This document shows positions 53,565 to 62,899 of a stretch of DNA of 64,000 bases, in pieces. Below the pieces are notes generated by a model that saw only the letters and a list, made by a program, of their open reading frames with translations, did no database searches and was not told where the DNA came from. How positions within the stretch are numbered: the stretch's first letter is position 1; every line of letters starts with the position of its first letter. The position numbers were made by a program, and so were the translations under genes. This DNA is from Brevibacillus choshinensis (GTDB lineage: Bacteria; Bacillota; Bacilli; Brevibacillales; Brevibacillaceae): NCBI RefSeq assembly GCF_016811915.1, contig NZ_CP069127.1:3013001-3077000 (forward strand), given 5' to 3'.

Positions 53565-53870
53565 TCATTTCGTCACACTTACGATGTCCTTGACTTTGAT
53601 CCATCGGGAATCTTCTTTGTTGACGAGTTTGACCAAATATTGTTCGGCGTCAATTTCCCGAACCAGTCCACATGCTGATTCTACCGTGCCCAAAGACCCA
53701 GATTCCCTGACGAACCATAGTACCTGAATGGGATAGTTGTATTGCGTGCTGTCATAGATTCGAAAACACATCTCCCCGAAGTCTTCATCCTCTATCGTCG
53801 GCCGCCGCACCAATGTACATGCTAGCTCCTCGTAGCCTCTTCCTGCGTGATGTGAAGATTTCTCGCTCAT
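53565..53870 (-). CDS. YolD-like protein
   Basis: The 101-residue protein has the YolD-like pattern: a helical start with the E-E-x-x-E of the family (RPTIEDEDFGEMC), then beta strands YPIQVLWFVRESG, CGLVREIDAEQYLVKL and RWIKVKDIVSVTK. YolD-like proteins are usually encoded beside a Y-family polymerase (UvrX/DinP); none is seen here. The ATG at 53870 has GGAGGG 6 bases upstream; the TTG two codons earlier is too close. Confidence 0.72.
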   Translation of the reverse strand: MSEKSSHHAGRGYEELACTLVRRPTIEDEDFGEMCFRIYDSTQYNYPIQVLWFVRESGSLGTVESACGLVREIDAEQYLVKLVNKEDSRWIKVKDIVSVTK

Positions 53871-54039
53871 TCTCAACCCTCCACGAATACGAACTTATGT
53901 TCCTATTATGCGTCAATCGATTCCGTTCCGCAAGGGGGATCATTCCCGGTAGCACGAGTAGCGCTATCGAAAAGAATAATGCAAGGAAGATTGTGTAAAA
54001 ATACGACAAACGAATTCATTGGGAAATCAGGGTGCTCTT

Positions 54040-55572
54040 ATGAAAAAGATCGCTTGGAACAGAAAAGGCTTCAAAACCAATCGGGGATCTGATCCAATCA
54101 CACCCTCCATTGACGAGCAAATCGAATGGCTCCGCCAGCAACTCACGGACCGCTTTGACGTTGTTTACCATCAATTCGTGATCGGTTCTTCGCAGCGATG
54201 CGCCCTGGTTTATTTGCAAGGCATGGTGGATATCCAAATGCTTCAGGAAGAGCTCCTACGTCCCCTCTTCACTCTCTCGCAGACGAGCTCCCGTGAGTTT
54301 CGCGAGAGAATCTTTGAGCGCAGACAACTGCCTGTCTCTGATTATCACATAACCAGCCTGCGTGCTGGCTTCCACTCTTTGCTCGATGGCTCTGTGCTTT
54401 TTCTGGTTGATGGCGAGGAGAATATCATCCAGCTTCCTTTCGGCTCCCAGGAGCAGCGCACCATCGATGAACCTGCCAATGAGGCTACCGTCAGAGGCCC
54501 GCGAGAAGCCTTTATCGAAAATGCGGAAGTCAACCTTTCCCTGATTCGAAAAAGACTGAAAACCCCTCTGTTCAAAACCGAATCCATGCGCCTTGGCACC
54601 CATACCCAAACCGAAGTCATGATTCTCTACATACAGGGAATCTGCAAGAAGGAACTGGTGGATGAAGTCAAGATGAAGCTTGCGAACATCGAGATCGATG
54701 GGGTACTCGGCAGCAGCTACCTCGAGGAATTTCTCGACCATTCCCCTTTCTCTCCTTTTCCCCAGGTGCAATATACGGAAAGGCCAGATGTCGTTTCCGC
54801 AGCACTGCTGGAAGGACGGGTCGCTATGATCATAGATGGTACGCCTATGGTGTTGCTCGCACCCGTCACGTTATGGATGCTGCTACAATCAGCAGAGGAT
54901 TACTACCAGAGGTATATCGCAGGAACATGGATTCGTTGGATACGTTATCTGTTTGTTTTCATTTCACTGCTGCTTCCTTCTGTGTATGTTGCGATTACGA
55001 CGTTTCACCCGGAAATGATTCCACCTAAGCTGCTCATGACCATCGCCGCTTCTCGTGAAATCGTTCCGTTTCCTGCATTGATCGAAGCCTTCATCATGGA
55101 GGTTTCCTTTGAAGCCTTGCGGGAAGCAGCCGTACGCATCCCCAAATCGATCGGTCAAGCTGTGTCCATCATCGGTGCCTTGATCATCGGTACCGCTGCC
55201 GTGCAGGCGGGGATCGTTTCCGCTGCAATGGTCATCATCGTATCTTTTACGGGCATCGCTTCCTTTATCATCCCGCACTATGATTTGGGCCTGTCCTTTC
55301 GCTTTTTACGGTTTCCCATCATGATTTTTGCTGGGTTGTTTGGGCTCTTCGGCATCATTTGCGGCCTGCTTTTGATCTATATTCACCTCATCAATTTACG
55401 TTCATTTGGCACGCCCTATTTGGCACCCATGACACCGTTCATCCCAGGTGAACTCAAGGATACCTACGTGAGGGCACCGTGGTGGTCCATGCGCAAAAGA
55501 CCATCCACGGCAGGGATGAATAAGATCAGGCAGCGAAATAACATGAGCACGCGAGAGGAGGATGGCGATTGA
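54040..55572 (+). CDS. GerA-type germinant receptor, A subunit
   Basis: The 510-residue protein is the A subunit of a nutrient germinant receptor in the inner spore membrane. A large N-terminal cytosolic domain (about 1-290; SLLDGSVLFLVDG and RPDVVSAALLEGRVAMIIDGTP are typical) is followed by about five membrane helices, with PFPALIEAFIMEVSFEALREA between them. It senses nutrients together with B and C subunits. ATG at 54040 follows CAGGGTG. The stop overlaps the start of the C gene by 4 bases. The gene is the first of A-C-D-B; sigma-G control is expected. Confidence 0.95.
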   Translation: MKKIAWNRKGFKTNRGSDPITPSIDEQIEWLRQQLTDRFDVVYHQFVIGSSQRCALVYLQGMVDIQMLQEELLRPLFTLSQTSSREFRERIFERRQLPVSDYHITSLRAGFHSLLDGSVLFLVDGEENIIQLPFGSQEQRTIDEPANEATVRGPREAFIENAEVNLSLIRKRLKTPLFKTESMRLGTHTQTEVMILYIQGICKKELVDEVKMKLANIEIDGVLGSSYLEEFLDHSPFSPFPQVQYTERPDVVSAALLEGRVAMIIDGTPMVLLAPVTLWMLLQSAEDYYQRYIAGTWIRWIRYLFVFISLLLPSVYVAITTFHPEMIPPKLLMTIAASREIVPFPALIEAFIMEVSFEALREAAVRIPKSIGQAVSIIGALIIGTAAVQAGIVSAAMVIIVSFTGIASFIIPHYDLGLSFRFLRFPIMIFAGLFGLFGIICGLLLIYIHLINLRSFGTPYLAPMTPFIPGELKDTYVRAPWWSMRKRPSTAGMNKIRQRNNMSTREEDGD

Positions 55573-56774
55573 GTACGATTCGACATTGGCGAACCGCCGC
55601 GCTTTTCTTCGTTGCTGTCCTCGCCTTCTGCGGACTAACGGGATGCTGGTCGTCCGTAGAATTGAATAATCGCAGTTTCGTACGCATCATTTTCTTAGAT
55701 AAAGTGAAAGACGGGGTCGAGATAACCCTCTCTTTCCCTTTGCCGAACCGCCTCATTCCAGGACAGTCAGGCGGTACCGGTGAATTAACCGGAAAGCCTT
55801 ATACTTCCATCACCAAGACCGGACATGACATCGGTGAAGCGTATCGCTTCATCCAATCCGACTTATCTCGGACGATCACCTTTGGCCAAACAAGCGTAGT
55901 GGTAATCGGAAAGGAGTTGGCAAAAGCCGGCATCTCCCAGATACTGGAATTCATTTCTCGTGAACCTCGGTTTCATATCAATACCAATTTGTTTATCGCA
56001 CCTGGCAAAGCCAAAGAAGTTACGACGATTCCCATCATCTTTGAGCGCTTTCCCGTAGACATCTTGCTCGCCTATGGCAATCAGCTTGTGACGATCGATA
56101 CGACCGCAAAGGATTGTTTGGTCGCTTCTTATTACGGGGGTGACATGATCATACCCATGCTGAAAATCGAAACCAAAGCTATCCCCAGCGAAAAAAACGA
56201 GGTGCAAAACTGGCTTGGAACAGATGGAGCAGCTATCTTCAAGCAAGGAAAACTAGTTCATATTCTCACGACTTATGAAATGAGGGGGGCCATGTGGATT
56301 CTCGGAAAAATGAGGGACGCAGAAATTTCGGTGAATGCTCCTACAGATGGAAAGCCACTCGATTTTATGATCAACCAGTCCCATTCCAAGATCAAACCGG
56401 TCATCGCGGGAGATCAAATCACGATGCATATTCATTGCAAAGCGGACGCTTCCTTGATCTCTTCGCAGTCCACCCTTCCGTTGCAGGATCCGGAACAGAT
56501 CAAAAAATTGGAGAGAAGCCTCGAAGAATTGATTAAGATCCGGATGACGAAAGCCGTAGAGCGCTCGCAGCATGCCGGAGCGGATGTCTTTCAATTCAGT
56601 TCTTACCTGGATTGGTATGCCCCAAGCGTGTGGAAGGAAGTGGCCCCACGGTGGCGGAAAATGTATCGCGAGAACGTGAAGGTCATCCCTCATGTTAAAA
56701 TCACCGTAAAACGGCTAGGGACCAATAAAAACCCTGTTCACATTCATCCCACAGAGCCATCAACAGGGGGTTGA
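55569..56774 (+). CDS. GerC-type germinant receptor lipoprotein, C subunit
   Basis: The 401-residue protein has a lipoprotein signal peptide (LFFVAVLAFCGLTGCWSS, Cys26) and the Ger(x)C domains. Segments such as LTGCWSSVELNNRSFV and FGQTSVVVIGKELAKAGI match the family. Anchored to the outer leaflet of the inner spore membrane, it completes the receptor. TTG start at 55569 overlaps the A-subunit stop (TTGA), with GAGAGGAGG upstream. The D-like gene follows after 1 base. Confidence 0.94.
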   Translation: MSTIRHWRTAALFFVAVLAFCGLTGCWSSVELNNRSFVRIIFLDKVKDGVEITLSFPLPNRLIPGQSGGTGELTGKPYTSITKTGHDIGEAYRFIQSDLSRTITFGQTSVVVIGKELAKAGISQILEFISREPRFHINTNLFIAPGKAKEVTTIPIIFERFPVDILLAYGNQLVTIDTTAKDCLVASYYGGDMIIPMLKIETKAIPSEKNEVQNWLGTDGAAIFKQGKLVHILTTYEMRGAMWILGKMRDAEISVNAPTDGKPLDFMINQSHSKIKPVIAGDQITMHIHCKADASLISSQSTLPLQDPEQIKKLERSLEELIKIRMTKAVERSQHAGADVFQFSSYLDWYAPSVWKEVAPRWRKMYRENVKVIPHVKITVKRLGTNKNPVHIHPTEPSTGG

Positions 56775-56775
56775 C

Positions 56776-57009
56776 ATGTTTATCGTAGCCTTTGTCTTTG
56801 GAATCATCTTTTTCTATGAGCTGCATTATCTTCGGCAAGCAAATCGAAAAAAACGAACGAAACGGATCGTCGTTGGGTTTCTTCTCTTTTGCTTTCTCAG
56901 CTTTGAAGCTCTGTATTATTTTCGGGAAGATTTCCAGTTTGCCAAAGTAATTGAGTTTCTTTTTCAACCGATCGAAACGTTCATTGTGTGGAGAGACGAA
57001 AATGGATAA
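56776..57009 (+). CDS. small ger-operon membrane protein, D-subunit-like
   Basis: The 77-residue protein has two predicted membrane helices (FIVAFVFGIIFFYELHYL and RIVVGFLLFCFLSFEALYYF) joined by a basic loop (RQANRKKRTKR). Its length and topology match the D subunits seen in some GerA-type operons of Bacillus, which modulate receptor function. The ATG lies 5 bases after GGGGG at the end of gerC. Its stop overlaps the gerB start by 8 bases, so the unit is translationally coupled. Sequence homology to D subunits cannot be judged by eye. Confidence 0.7.
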   Translation: MFIVAFVFGIIFFYELHYLRQANRKKRTKRIVVGFLLFCFLSFEALYYFREDFQFAKVIEFLFQPIETFIVWRDENG

Positions 57010-58099
57010 CGAGCAGGGTAAAGTCACGCAATCACAAATCTATATGTTGTTCACCCAATACCTTTTTACCACCGTGCTTGGATTTCGCCTGTCAACAATG
57101 GTGACGGAGGCGGGATATTCTACCTGGATCTCCCTCTGCTTGGGAGCTATTTGCGGCTTTGTCATTACCTATCTCTCCTTTCGGCTGGCCATCAAACGTC
57201 CCACTGCCTCCTTTGCTGTCTATGGCAAATTCATAGTTGGAAGGTGGCTGCACTATCCTCTCATCGCCATCATGATCTTCACGAGCTTGCTCAGCGGAGC
57301 ATTTGTCTTGCGTGAGCTGCAGGACTTCCTGGTAGAGGTTTACCTTCCCGAGACTCCTGATTGGGCGGTCGCAACACTTATCAGCATTTGTATCGCCTAT
57401 GCTGTCCGCTCAGGTGTGCAAACCATCTTCAGGTGTGCGCAAGGGATCTTCTTCTTAAGCGTCTTTGGCATGTTGATGATCCCGCTATTCGTTGTACGGG
57501 ATATGAACTTCCAGATGACCATCGCTTTCTTTCAGCATTTCCAGCAGGACAACATCGGAAATGCGAGTTATATTACCACAGCTTTATTTGGAGAAATGTC
57601 CTTCATCCTGTTTTTGATCCCTTATTTTGCGCAACCACAAAAAACCATCCGATCTTTGGGATGGGCACTCATCTCCTCACTGTTTATTATCCTGACGAGC
57701 CTCATATCTACCTTGCTCGTATTTGGACCCCATTTGACAGCAGACCTGATTTACCCCGAATTAGAGCTTATTCGCTTTATCCGAGCCGGCTCATTTCTGG
57801 AGAATCTTGATCCTGTTCTGATTGCGGTGTGGCTCACAAGCCTATTTATCAAAATCAGTTTGTTCCTGTACATCGCGGTGATTGCACTGACTCACAGCTT
57901 TTCCTTACATGATCACAAGCCGTTCACTTTATCCATGACCGCCATCATGGTGGGTCTATCGTTATTCATGGCCCGATCGAAAATGGAGCTTGCCCATTTG
58001 ACCATTCACGGAATGGTCAGCCTCCTTATACTAGCGGAGATCATCCCTGTCCTTTATTATGTAGCAGACTGGGTGCGTGCATCTTGGGCCAAACGTTAA
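57002..58099 (+). CDS. GerB-type germinant receptor, B subunit
   Basis: The 365-residue protein is the B subunit, an APC-fold transporter-like membrane protein with 10 predicted helices that binds the germinant. Family features: QIYMLFTQYLFTTVLGFRLS near the start, and FGEMSFILFLIPYFAQP with the conserved Glu. The ATG at 57002 overlaps the end of the D-like gene. Gene order A-C-D-B differs from the A-B-C order of gerA in B. subtilis. A strong terminator follows. Confidence 0.92.
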   Translation: MDNEQGKVTQSQIYMLFTQYLFTTVLGFRLSTMVTEAGYSTWISLCLGAICGFVITYLSFRLAIKRPTASFAVYGKFIVGRWLHYPLIAIMIFTSLLSGAFVLRELQDFLVEVYLPETPDWAVATLISICIAYAVRSGVQTIFRCAQGIFFLSVFGMLMIPLFVVRDMNFQMTIAFFQHFQQDNIGNASYITTALFGEMSFILFLIPYFAQPQKTIRSLGWALISSLFIILTSLISTLLVFGPHLTADLIYPELELIRFIRAGSFLENLDPVLIAVWLTSLFIKISLFLYIAVIALTHSFSLHDHKPFTLSMTAIMVGLSLFMARSKMELAHLTIHGMVSLLILAEIIPVLYYVADWVRASWAKR

Positions 58100-58110
58100 A
58101 AATACCATAT

Positions 58111-58147
58111 AAAAAACGCACAAGCCAAAGGTGGCGGGTGCGTTTTT
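58111..58147. terminator. bidirectional terminator between gerB and catalase
   Basis: AAAAACGCAC / GTGCGTTTTT around a 16-base loop, with T-runs on both sides; it ends both convergent genes. Confidence 0.85.
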
Positions 58148-58165
58148 CTTCTGGCATGAATCTGA

Positions 58166-59758
58166 TTAATAAGGATCAGCAGGATGTCCTTCATTTTCTG
58201 CTTGACGAACGGCCTGCCCAGGATTGGTCGCTCCCATGGGGCCGCCAATCCCGTCGCTTTTGCTCTTTCCTTCCTCCACGCCTTTTTTGATCCGATTCCC
58301 ATAATCCATATCGCATTGGGTAAAGAAATGAATCATTTTTTCCTGAATTCGCGGGTCACAGCTGAGCATTGCATTGGTGAGATTGGCGATCAGCTCGTCT
58401 CTCTCCCAATCCTCCATCATTCGATAACGCTCACCCGGCTGCTTGAAATCGTTGGTGCGATCGATTTTTTGACGTACGATATTTCCTGCGACATACGGCT
58501 CATGATCTTTTCCATGCTGCTTGGCCTCATGCAGCCCACCGATTGTCGAAGGCTCATAATTGATGTGAGGCTCGGTGCGATCAACCTTGTAGAGCATCTG
58601 GCCGCCTTCCTGATTCGTTGCCACATGCGTTTTGGGTGCGTTGACGGGAAGCTGCAAGTAATTCGCCCCTACCCGGTAGCGCTGCGTATCCGAATAAGAA
58701 AATGTCCGGCCCTGAAGAAGCTTGTCGTCGGAGAAATCGAGACCGTCCACAAGCACTCCTGTTCCAAAAGCGGCCTGCTCGACCTCTGCAAAGTAGTTTT
58801 CCGGGTTTTTGTTCAGCACCATTTTCCCTACGGGGAGAAACGGAAATTGGTCTTCAGGCCAGAGCTTGGTCGGATCGAGCGGATCGAAGTCCAACTCTGG
58901 ATGATCATCATCGGACATGATCTGCACGCACATTTCCCATTCCGGATACTCGCCTCTCTCGATCGCCTCGTACAAATCCTGTGTCGCGTGATTGAAGTTT
59001 TTCCCCTGGATCTCTTCTGCCTGTTTTTGCGTCAAGTTTTTGATTCCTTGTGTCAGTGGCTCCCAATGGTACTTCACGAACACTGCTTTTCCTTCTTGAT
59101 TGACCCATTTGTATGTATTCACCCCTGAGCCCTGCATCTGCCGGTAGTTGGCCGGAATCCCCCATGGAGAGAACAGGAAGGTGATCATGTGCATCGCTTC
59201 CGGAGTGTTGGAGATAAAATCGAAAATGCGCTCCACATCTTGAATGTTGGTGACGGGGTCTGGCTTGAAGGCGTGAACGAGATCGGGGAATTTCATGGCG
59301 TCCCGAATGAAAAACACCTTGAGATTATTGCCAACTAGATCCCAGTTGCCGTCCTCCGTGTAAAATTTGACTGCGAACCCCCGGGGATCACGCAGAGTCT
59401 CCGGTGAATGGATACCGTGAATCACTGTAGAAAAACGCACGAAGACAGGCGTTTTCTTTCCTTTTTCCTGAAAGAGCTTCGCGCGCGTATAAGTGGAGAC
59501 AGGCTCGTTTCCAACCGTCCCATACGCTTCGAAATATCCATGCGCCCCCGCACCACGTGCATGCACGACCCGCTCTGGCGTCTTTTCACGGTCAAAATGA
59601 GTAATCTTCTCCAGGAAATCGTAGTTCTCCAGTACGGTCGGCCCGCGATTCCCCACGGTACGCATGCTCTGATTGTCGGTTATCGGATGCCCTTGTCGAT
59701 TCGTCAGCGTTTGCTCTCCATCACCGTCGTTGGTGTTGCTTCCCTTGTTGATATCCAT
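58166..59758 (-). CDS. haem catalase
   Basis: The 530-residue enzyme converts hydrogen peroxide to water and oxygen. The distal His is H66 in [18 protein letters not shown], the conserved Asn follows in [19 protein letters not shown], and the proximal haem Tyr lies in [13 protein letters not shown]. The C-terminal extension (about 490-530) is Gly/Lys-rich. No signal peptide. GGAGGAGG precedes the ATG at 59758 by 6 bases. No recognisable PerR box (TTATAAT-type) was found upstream, but an imperfect palindrome, CATTCATGTACATGTAAATG, lies at 59781-59800. Confidence 0.94.
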   Translation of the reverse strand: MDINKGSNTNDGDGEQTLTNRQGHPITDNQSMRTVGNRGPTVLENYDFLEKITHFDREKTPERVVHARGAGAHGYFEAYGTVGNEPVSTYTRAKLFQEKGKKTPVFVRFSTVIHGIHSPETLRDPRGFAVKFYTEDGNWDLVGNNLKVFFIRDAMKFPDLVHAFKPDPVTNIQDVERIFDFISNTPEAMHMITFLFSPWGIPANYRQMQGSGVNTYKWVNQEGKAVFVKYHWEPLTQGIKNLTQKQAEEIQGKNFNHATQDLYEAIERGEYPEWEMCVQIMSDDDHPELDFDPLDPTKLWPEDQFPFLPVGKMVLNKNPENYFAEVEQAAFGTGVLVDGLDFSDDKLLQGRTFSYSDTQRYRVGANYLQLPVNAPKTHVATNQEGGQMLYKVDRTEPHINYEPSTIGGLHEAKQHGKDHEPYVAGNIVRQKIDRTNDFKQPGERYRMMEDWERDELIANLTNAMLSCDPRIQEKMIHFFTQCDMDYGNRIKKGVEEGKSKSDGIGGPMGATNPGQAVRQAENEGHPADPY

Positions 59759-59838
59759 CCCTATCCTCCTCCGTGAAACATTCATGTACATGTAAATGTT
59801 TTCCGGCGGAGGAATTCTTTATGCAGAGAAACAAGCTG

Positions 59839-60570
59839 CTAGCATGCAGTATAGCCCATCTGTTCTCCCAAGATGGGAACGCACTCACTGCTATCGTAGG
59901 CAGCAGCCACATGGACGTCTTCCACATATCCTTTGCTGATCAATTCCTGTCCAGAACCGGATTGGGCCAATGTTGGCAGCAGAGCATTTTTGGCCATCCG
60001 ATAGGAAGCTACGGCGGTTTTAGCTTCAGGAGATAAGTGATGTGAGGTCAATTGATCGAGTATCGAACCGGCAGCGATCATGTCTTCAATGGCTGGGCGA
60101 AGGGCTCCATTTGGCCATCTTTCTCCGCTCGCAATCATGGTCACGCTACCGCCATGCCGGTTGATATAACGAGCTACGGCAGATGCGTTACGTAAACATG
60201 CGGCGATCACAGTCCCGCCGCCTCGCTTCGCCAAGACTGTGCAAGTGGAGCCGTTCGGGGATGGCAAGACGATCCGTGTATGCAGAGGGATGGCACGAAG
60301 CGTAGCTGGGGAGTGGGAAATCGGTTCTCCACGCTTGCCAGCCACTATTGCATTGTTCTCCATCGCAAAGGATTGGGCCGTATCATCCTTAAAGCGGTAG
60401 GGGAATACGACTCCCCCGCGTCCCACTACCACATCTACGCACGTCGTAAAAGAAAGGACATCCACGATGACCACGATATCAGAGGCATTTCCGACATATT
60501 CCACCCCTTCGTATCCCCATTCAAATCTTGCTGAAAAGTCTGACTGTGTAAATACATCAGCACTAATCAC
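59839..60570 (-). CDS. comB: ComB-type 2-phosphosulfolactate phosphatase family protein
   Basis: The 243-residue protein belongs to the ComB family, known as 2-phosphosulfolactate phosphatase in coenzyme M synthesis. In spore formers sulfolactate is a spore component, so a role in sulfolactate production is possible. Typical blocks: IVVIVDVLSFTTCVDVVVGRG, GKRGEPI, RIVLPSPNGSTCTVLA, VIAACLRNASAVARYI. GTG at 60570 has GAGAGGCGG 6 bases upstream; the longer frame up to 60663 has none. It ends 80 bases before the catalase start and may be co-transcribed with it. Confidence 0.83.
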   Translation of the reverse strand: MISADVFTQSDFSARFEWGYEGVEYVGNASDIVVIVDVLSFTTCVDVVVGRGGVVFPYRFKDDTAQSFAMENNAIVAGKRGEPISHSPATLRAIPLHTRIVLPSPNGSTCTVLAKRGGGTVIAACLRNASAVARYINRHGGSVTMIASGERWPNGALRPAIEDMIAAGSILDQLTSHHLSPEAKTAVASYRMAKNALLPTLAQSGSGQELISKGYVEDVHVAAAYDSSECVPILGEQMGYTAC

Positions 60571-60695
60571 CGTATTCCGCCTCTCCCTAGCAAAATGGTT
60601 ACTCGTCCTAATACGTTCGCCGTTACAAATAAAGACAAGGTGAAATATAGTATTATGTCCCACTGATTAAAATACTAAGAATGGAGTGAACTTGA

Positions 60696-61136
60696 TTGGG
60701 AAACAACAATCAGCAAGAACTTCGTACAACCGGAATTTTGCAAAACAACCTTGGTGTTGCCGTCGCAGCTCACCTCGAACTGCTCAACCTCAACAGTACT
60801 GCAGTTGACGTGCGCGTACAAGTATTGAACTGGGGGACTGCCGTAACACAAACCAACCCTGTCAGCACTTTCCTCGACGTGACGCAAGCTATCGCCGGAA
60901 ACACCCGCATCGCTTTTAATGCAACTATCCCAGCATCCTTCCACTATGAAGTACGTGTAACTGTCAACTGCGAAAACTACAAAAACTACACCAACAACAA
61001 CAATAACAACAAACCTGACAGTGACAACGTCCTCCTCAACACCTACGCACGCACAGCAGTCGGCGCAGGCCAAGTCAATGGTCTTTCTGTACTCGATAGC
61101 CAGTTCCAAAGCGTTAAGATTGACACCTGTTTCTAA
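60696..61136 (+). CDS. Asn-rich beta protein, possibly spore surface
   Basis: The 146-residue protein starts with an Asn/Gln-rich segment (GNNNQQELR), followed by alternating beta strands (VAVAAHLELLNLNST, VDVRVQVLNWGT, NTRIAFNATIPASFHYEVRV), then a poly-Asn linker (YTNNNNNNKPDSDN) and a short C-terminal part ending in DTCF, with two Cys in all. No signal peptide or membrane segment. The composition is reminiscent of spore-surface or appendage proteins (DUF3992-like), but I could not confirm a family. TTG start at 60696 with GGAG 9 bases upstream; a good terminator follows. Confidence 0.65.
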   Translation: MGNNNQQELRTTGILQNNLGVAVAAHLELLNLNSTAVDVRVQVLNWGTAVTQTNPVSTFLDVTQAIAGNTRIAFNATIPASFHYEVRVTVNCENYKNYTNNNNNNKPDSDNVLLNTYARTAVGAGQVNGLSVLDSQFQSVKIDTCF

Positions 61137-61152
61137 TGTAGAATCTATGGAG

Positions 61153-61188
61153 AAAAGGAATTGTGGCCCTTGCCATAGTTCCTTTTTT
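61153..61188 (+). terminator. terminator of the Asn-rich gene
   Basis: A long imperfect stem (AAAAGGAATTGTGGC with GCCATAGTTCC) and a T-run (TTTTTTC), just before the stop of the convergent phosphotransferase gene. Confidence 0.75.
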
Positions 61189-61191
61189 CTT

Positions 61192-62117
61192 TCAATCCGC
61201 TAGATACCAACTGGGAACAATCTCCTCAAAATATTCATGGTCCTGGCAAACTCGTGAAATCCGCTCCTGCATTTCCTTCATCTGATGGGGAACCACCCTC
61301 AAGGTCCACACAATCGATGAGAAGATGGCCATCGCTGTATACACACCATATCGTATCCAAAAAACATCGCTGGGGCACCCGTTCGCTCAAGATATCCCCT
61401 GATTTGACCGATACAAAAAGGAACGCTGGTTTCTCTGCTAAAAAAAGCAAGCTTGGTAAAATCGTGAACAGGATCTCCCCAGTCCATCCGATTAAAATCA
61501 ATCGCTCCGGCGTACTTTCCCTCATGAACGATCAAGTTACCCACATGAAAGTCATCATGCAAAAATCGGTTCGGTACGTCGCGCAGCAAACGCGTATGGT
61601 CTTCGATAAACGTCAGGATTTTTTCCGCTTGGGGAATTCGGTATCCACAATTGTAGTACGCTTCTACATAGCGCTCATGTTTTAGCAAGCAGCGTTCTTC
61701 CCATTCAGGAACGGAGGCTTCCGCACAGATCGTATGCATGGCAGCTAGCTGAGTTCCAGCTACTCTCCCAATTTCATATTGTTCCTCAAGAGAAAGAACG
61801 GGCAAAGCGTCCTTGGCATCCTCCCCCTCCAGATAAGACAAGACCATGTAGCAATGATTCGATTCCTCCAACACGGCCTGTTCCATGGGTAAAGATGCCT
61901 TTACCTCCATTTTTTTCAAAACCTCTAGAATCGCAAATTCTTTTTTCTTTTGCTCCCATGCGGTCCGGTCGGCTATGCGCAGCATTCGCTGGGTACCGTC
62001 AGACAGGTATACGCGATATTTGAGATCTGTAGAGAATCCTTTGAAGATTTGCTCGATCCTCTCCGTATTTCGAAGACTCGGTGAGGTATGTATCAATGCT
62101 TGCAGCCAGTCCTCCAT
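61192..62117 (-). pseudogene. APH-family phosphotransferase with a C-terminal frameshift
   Basis: The gene encodes an aminoglycoside-phosphotransferase-fold kinase. Catalytic motifs are intact: HDDFHVGN at 187-194 and AIDFNRMDWGDP at 205-216. In the first frame the protein ends at 61299 after an aberrant tail (WPSSHRLCGP). A shift of one base within the run of six T (plus-strand A at 61361-61366) restores a coherent C terminus, RYGVYTAMAIFSSIVWTL and DHEYFEEIVPSWYLAD, ending at TGA 61192-61194. One extra T would give about 308 residues. The ATG at 62117 has GAGGGG 6 bases upstream. It may be a sequencing error, phase variation or true loss of the last helices. Substrate unknown. Confidence 0.8.
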
Positions 62118-62212
62118 GCTTTCCCCTCGCTTTCTCATGGCAACCATTTATTATACTAGCAAACTCACGGAAATGGTAGAAAAAGGAATACAAGGGCTCA
62201 TCAATGGATGAA

Positions 62213-62248
62213 AACAAAAAAACTGCCCGCGAACGGACAGTTTTTTTA
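62213..62248. terminator. terminator of the cold-shock gene
   Basis: AACTGCCC / GGACAGTT-type stem (AAAAAACTG paired with CAGTTTTTT, inner CC/GG) with T-runs on both strands; 10 bases after the csp stop. Confidence 0.8.
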
Positions 62249-62257
62249 AAGGGAGAC

Positions 62258-62461
62258 TTACAGTTTTACTACGTTCTCAGCTTGTGGGCCACGGTTGCCT
62301 TGAACGATGTTGAATTGAACGCGTTGGCCTTCGTCCAAAGTTTTGAAGCCATCACCTTGGATTGCGCTGAAGTGTACGAAAACATCGTCTCCGCCTTCTA
62401 CTTGAATGAATCCGAAACCTTTTTCTGCGTTAAACCATTTTACTGTTCCGTTCGTTTGCAT
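62258..62461 (-). CDS. cold-shock domain protein
   Basis: The 67-residue OB-fold protein binds single-stranded RNA and DNA. RNP1 is KGFGFIQV (residues 14-21), RNP2 is VFVHFSAI (27-34). It starts [20 protein letters not shown] lies 9 bases before the ATG, after a T-rich stretch. The leader is long and AT-rich and the region upstream contains a perfect 15-bp inverted repeat, which may be important for temperature or growth control. Confidence 0.95.
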   Translation of the reverse strand: MQTNGTVKWFNAEKGFGFIQVEGGDDVFVHFSAIQGDGFKTLDEGQRVQFNIVQGNRGPQAENVVKL

Positions 62462-62526
62462 GAAAAAAAACCTCCAAAAAAGTCAATTTTGAATATGCTA
62501 GTCATATTTACCGAAGCAAATAAAGC

Positions 62527-62585
62527 TCACATATCATGAAGAAATACCCTTATCGATACGTGTGATATGCCTTCATGATATGTGA
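62527..62585. repeat. perfect 15-bp inverted repeat upstream of csp
   Basis: TCACATATCATGAAG (62527-62541) and CTTCATGATATGTGA (62571-62585) are perfect reverse complements separated by 29 bases. A third related copy, CTTCTCAAATATGTGAG, follows at 62597-62613. The element lies 66-124 bases upstream of the csp ATG and could form a hairpin in the leader RNA or bind a protein. Confidence 0.8.
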
Positions 62586-62613
62586 ATCCATACCTACTTC
62601 TCAAATATGTGAG

Positions 62614-62899
62614 AATCGTATTACGGAACTTCAAAACGGGCAAGGTACATCTTTTGAAAACCAAAAACAACGAAAGCCCTGCCTCTCTTTCATCCTTGCG
62701 GCTCCGATGACCGCGCCAGTGTGAATCGGGCATTCAAAAAATAAAAAACGTAAGGTGTCCACTTTCTACGTGGATATTACGTATCGGATTTTCAAGTAGC
62801 AACCTCATTCTACCATGCCTGTCCAGTAAAAGCAACAAGACACCTTCTATCCCTTACTCTTATGCTTCTGCTACAATCAAGGAAAGGAGTGATCCACAC
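62614..62899. other. intergenic stretch between csp and the rhodanese gene
   Basis: No supported gene. An open minus-strand frame here (62527-62733) has no ribosome site and crosses the inverted repeat. On the minus strand the part at about 62640-62735 is GC-richer with several self-complementary segments, so a structured RNA is possible, but I match it to no known class. The rhodanese promoter should lie near 62840-62880. Confidence 0.35.

Noticed and set aside
58184-59128. Plus-strand frame of 314 codons
   Set aside because: Antisense to the catalase gene, no start signal, composition unlike a protein.
62527-62733. Minus-strand frame of 68 codons upstream of csp
   Set aside because: No ribosome site, crosses the inverted repeat and the probable csp promoter; unlikely composition.
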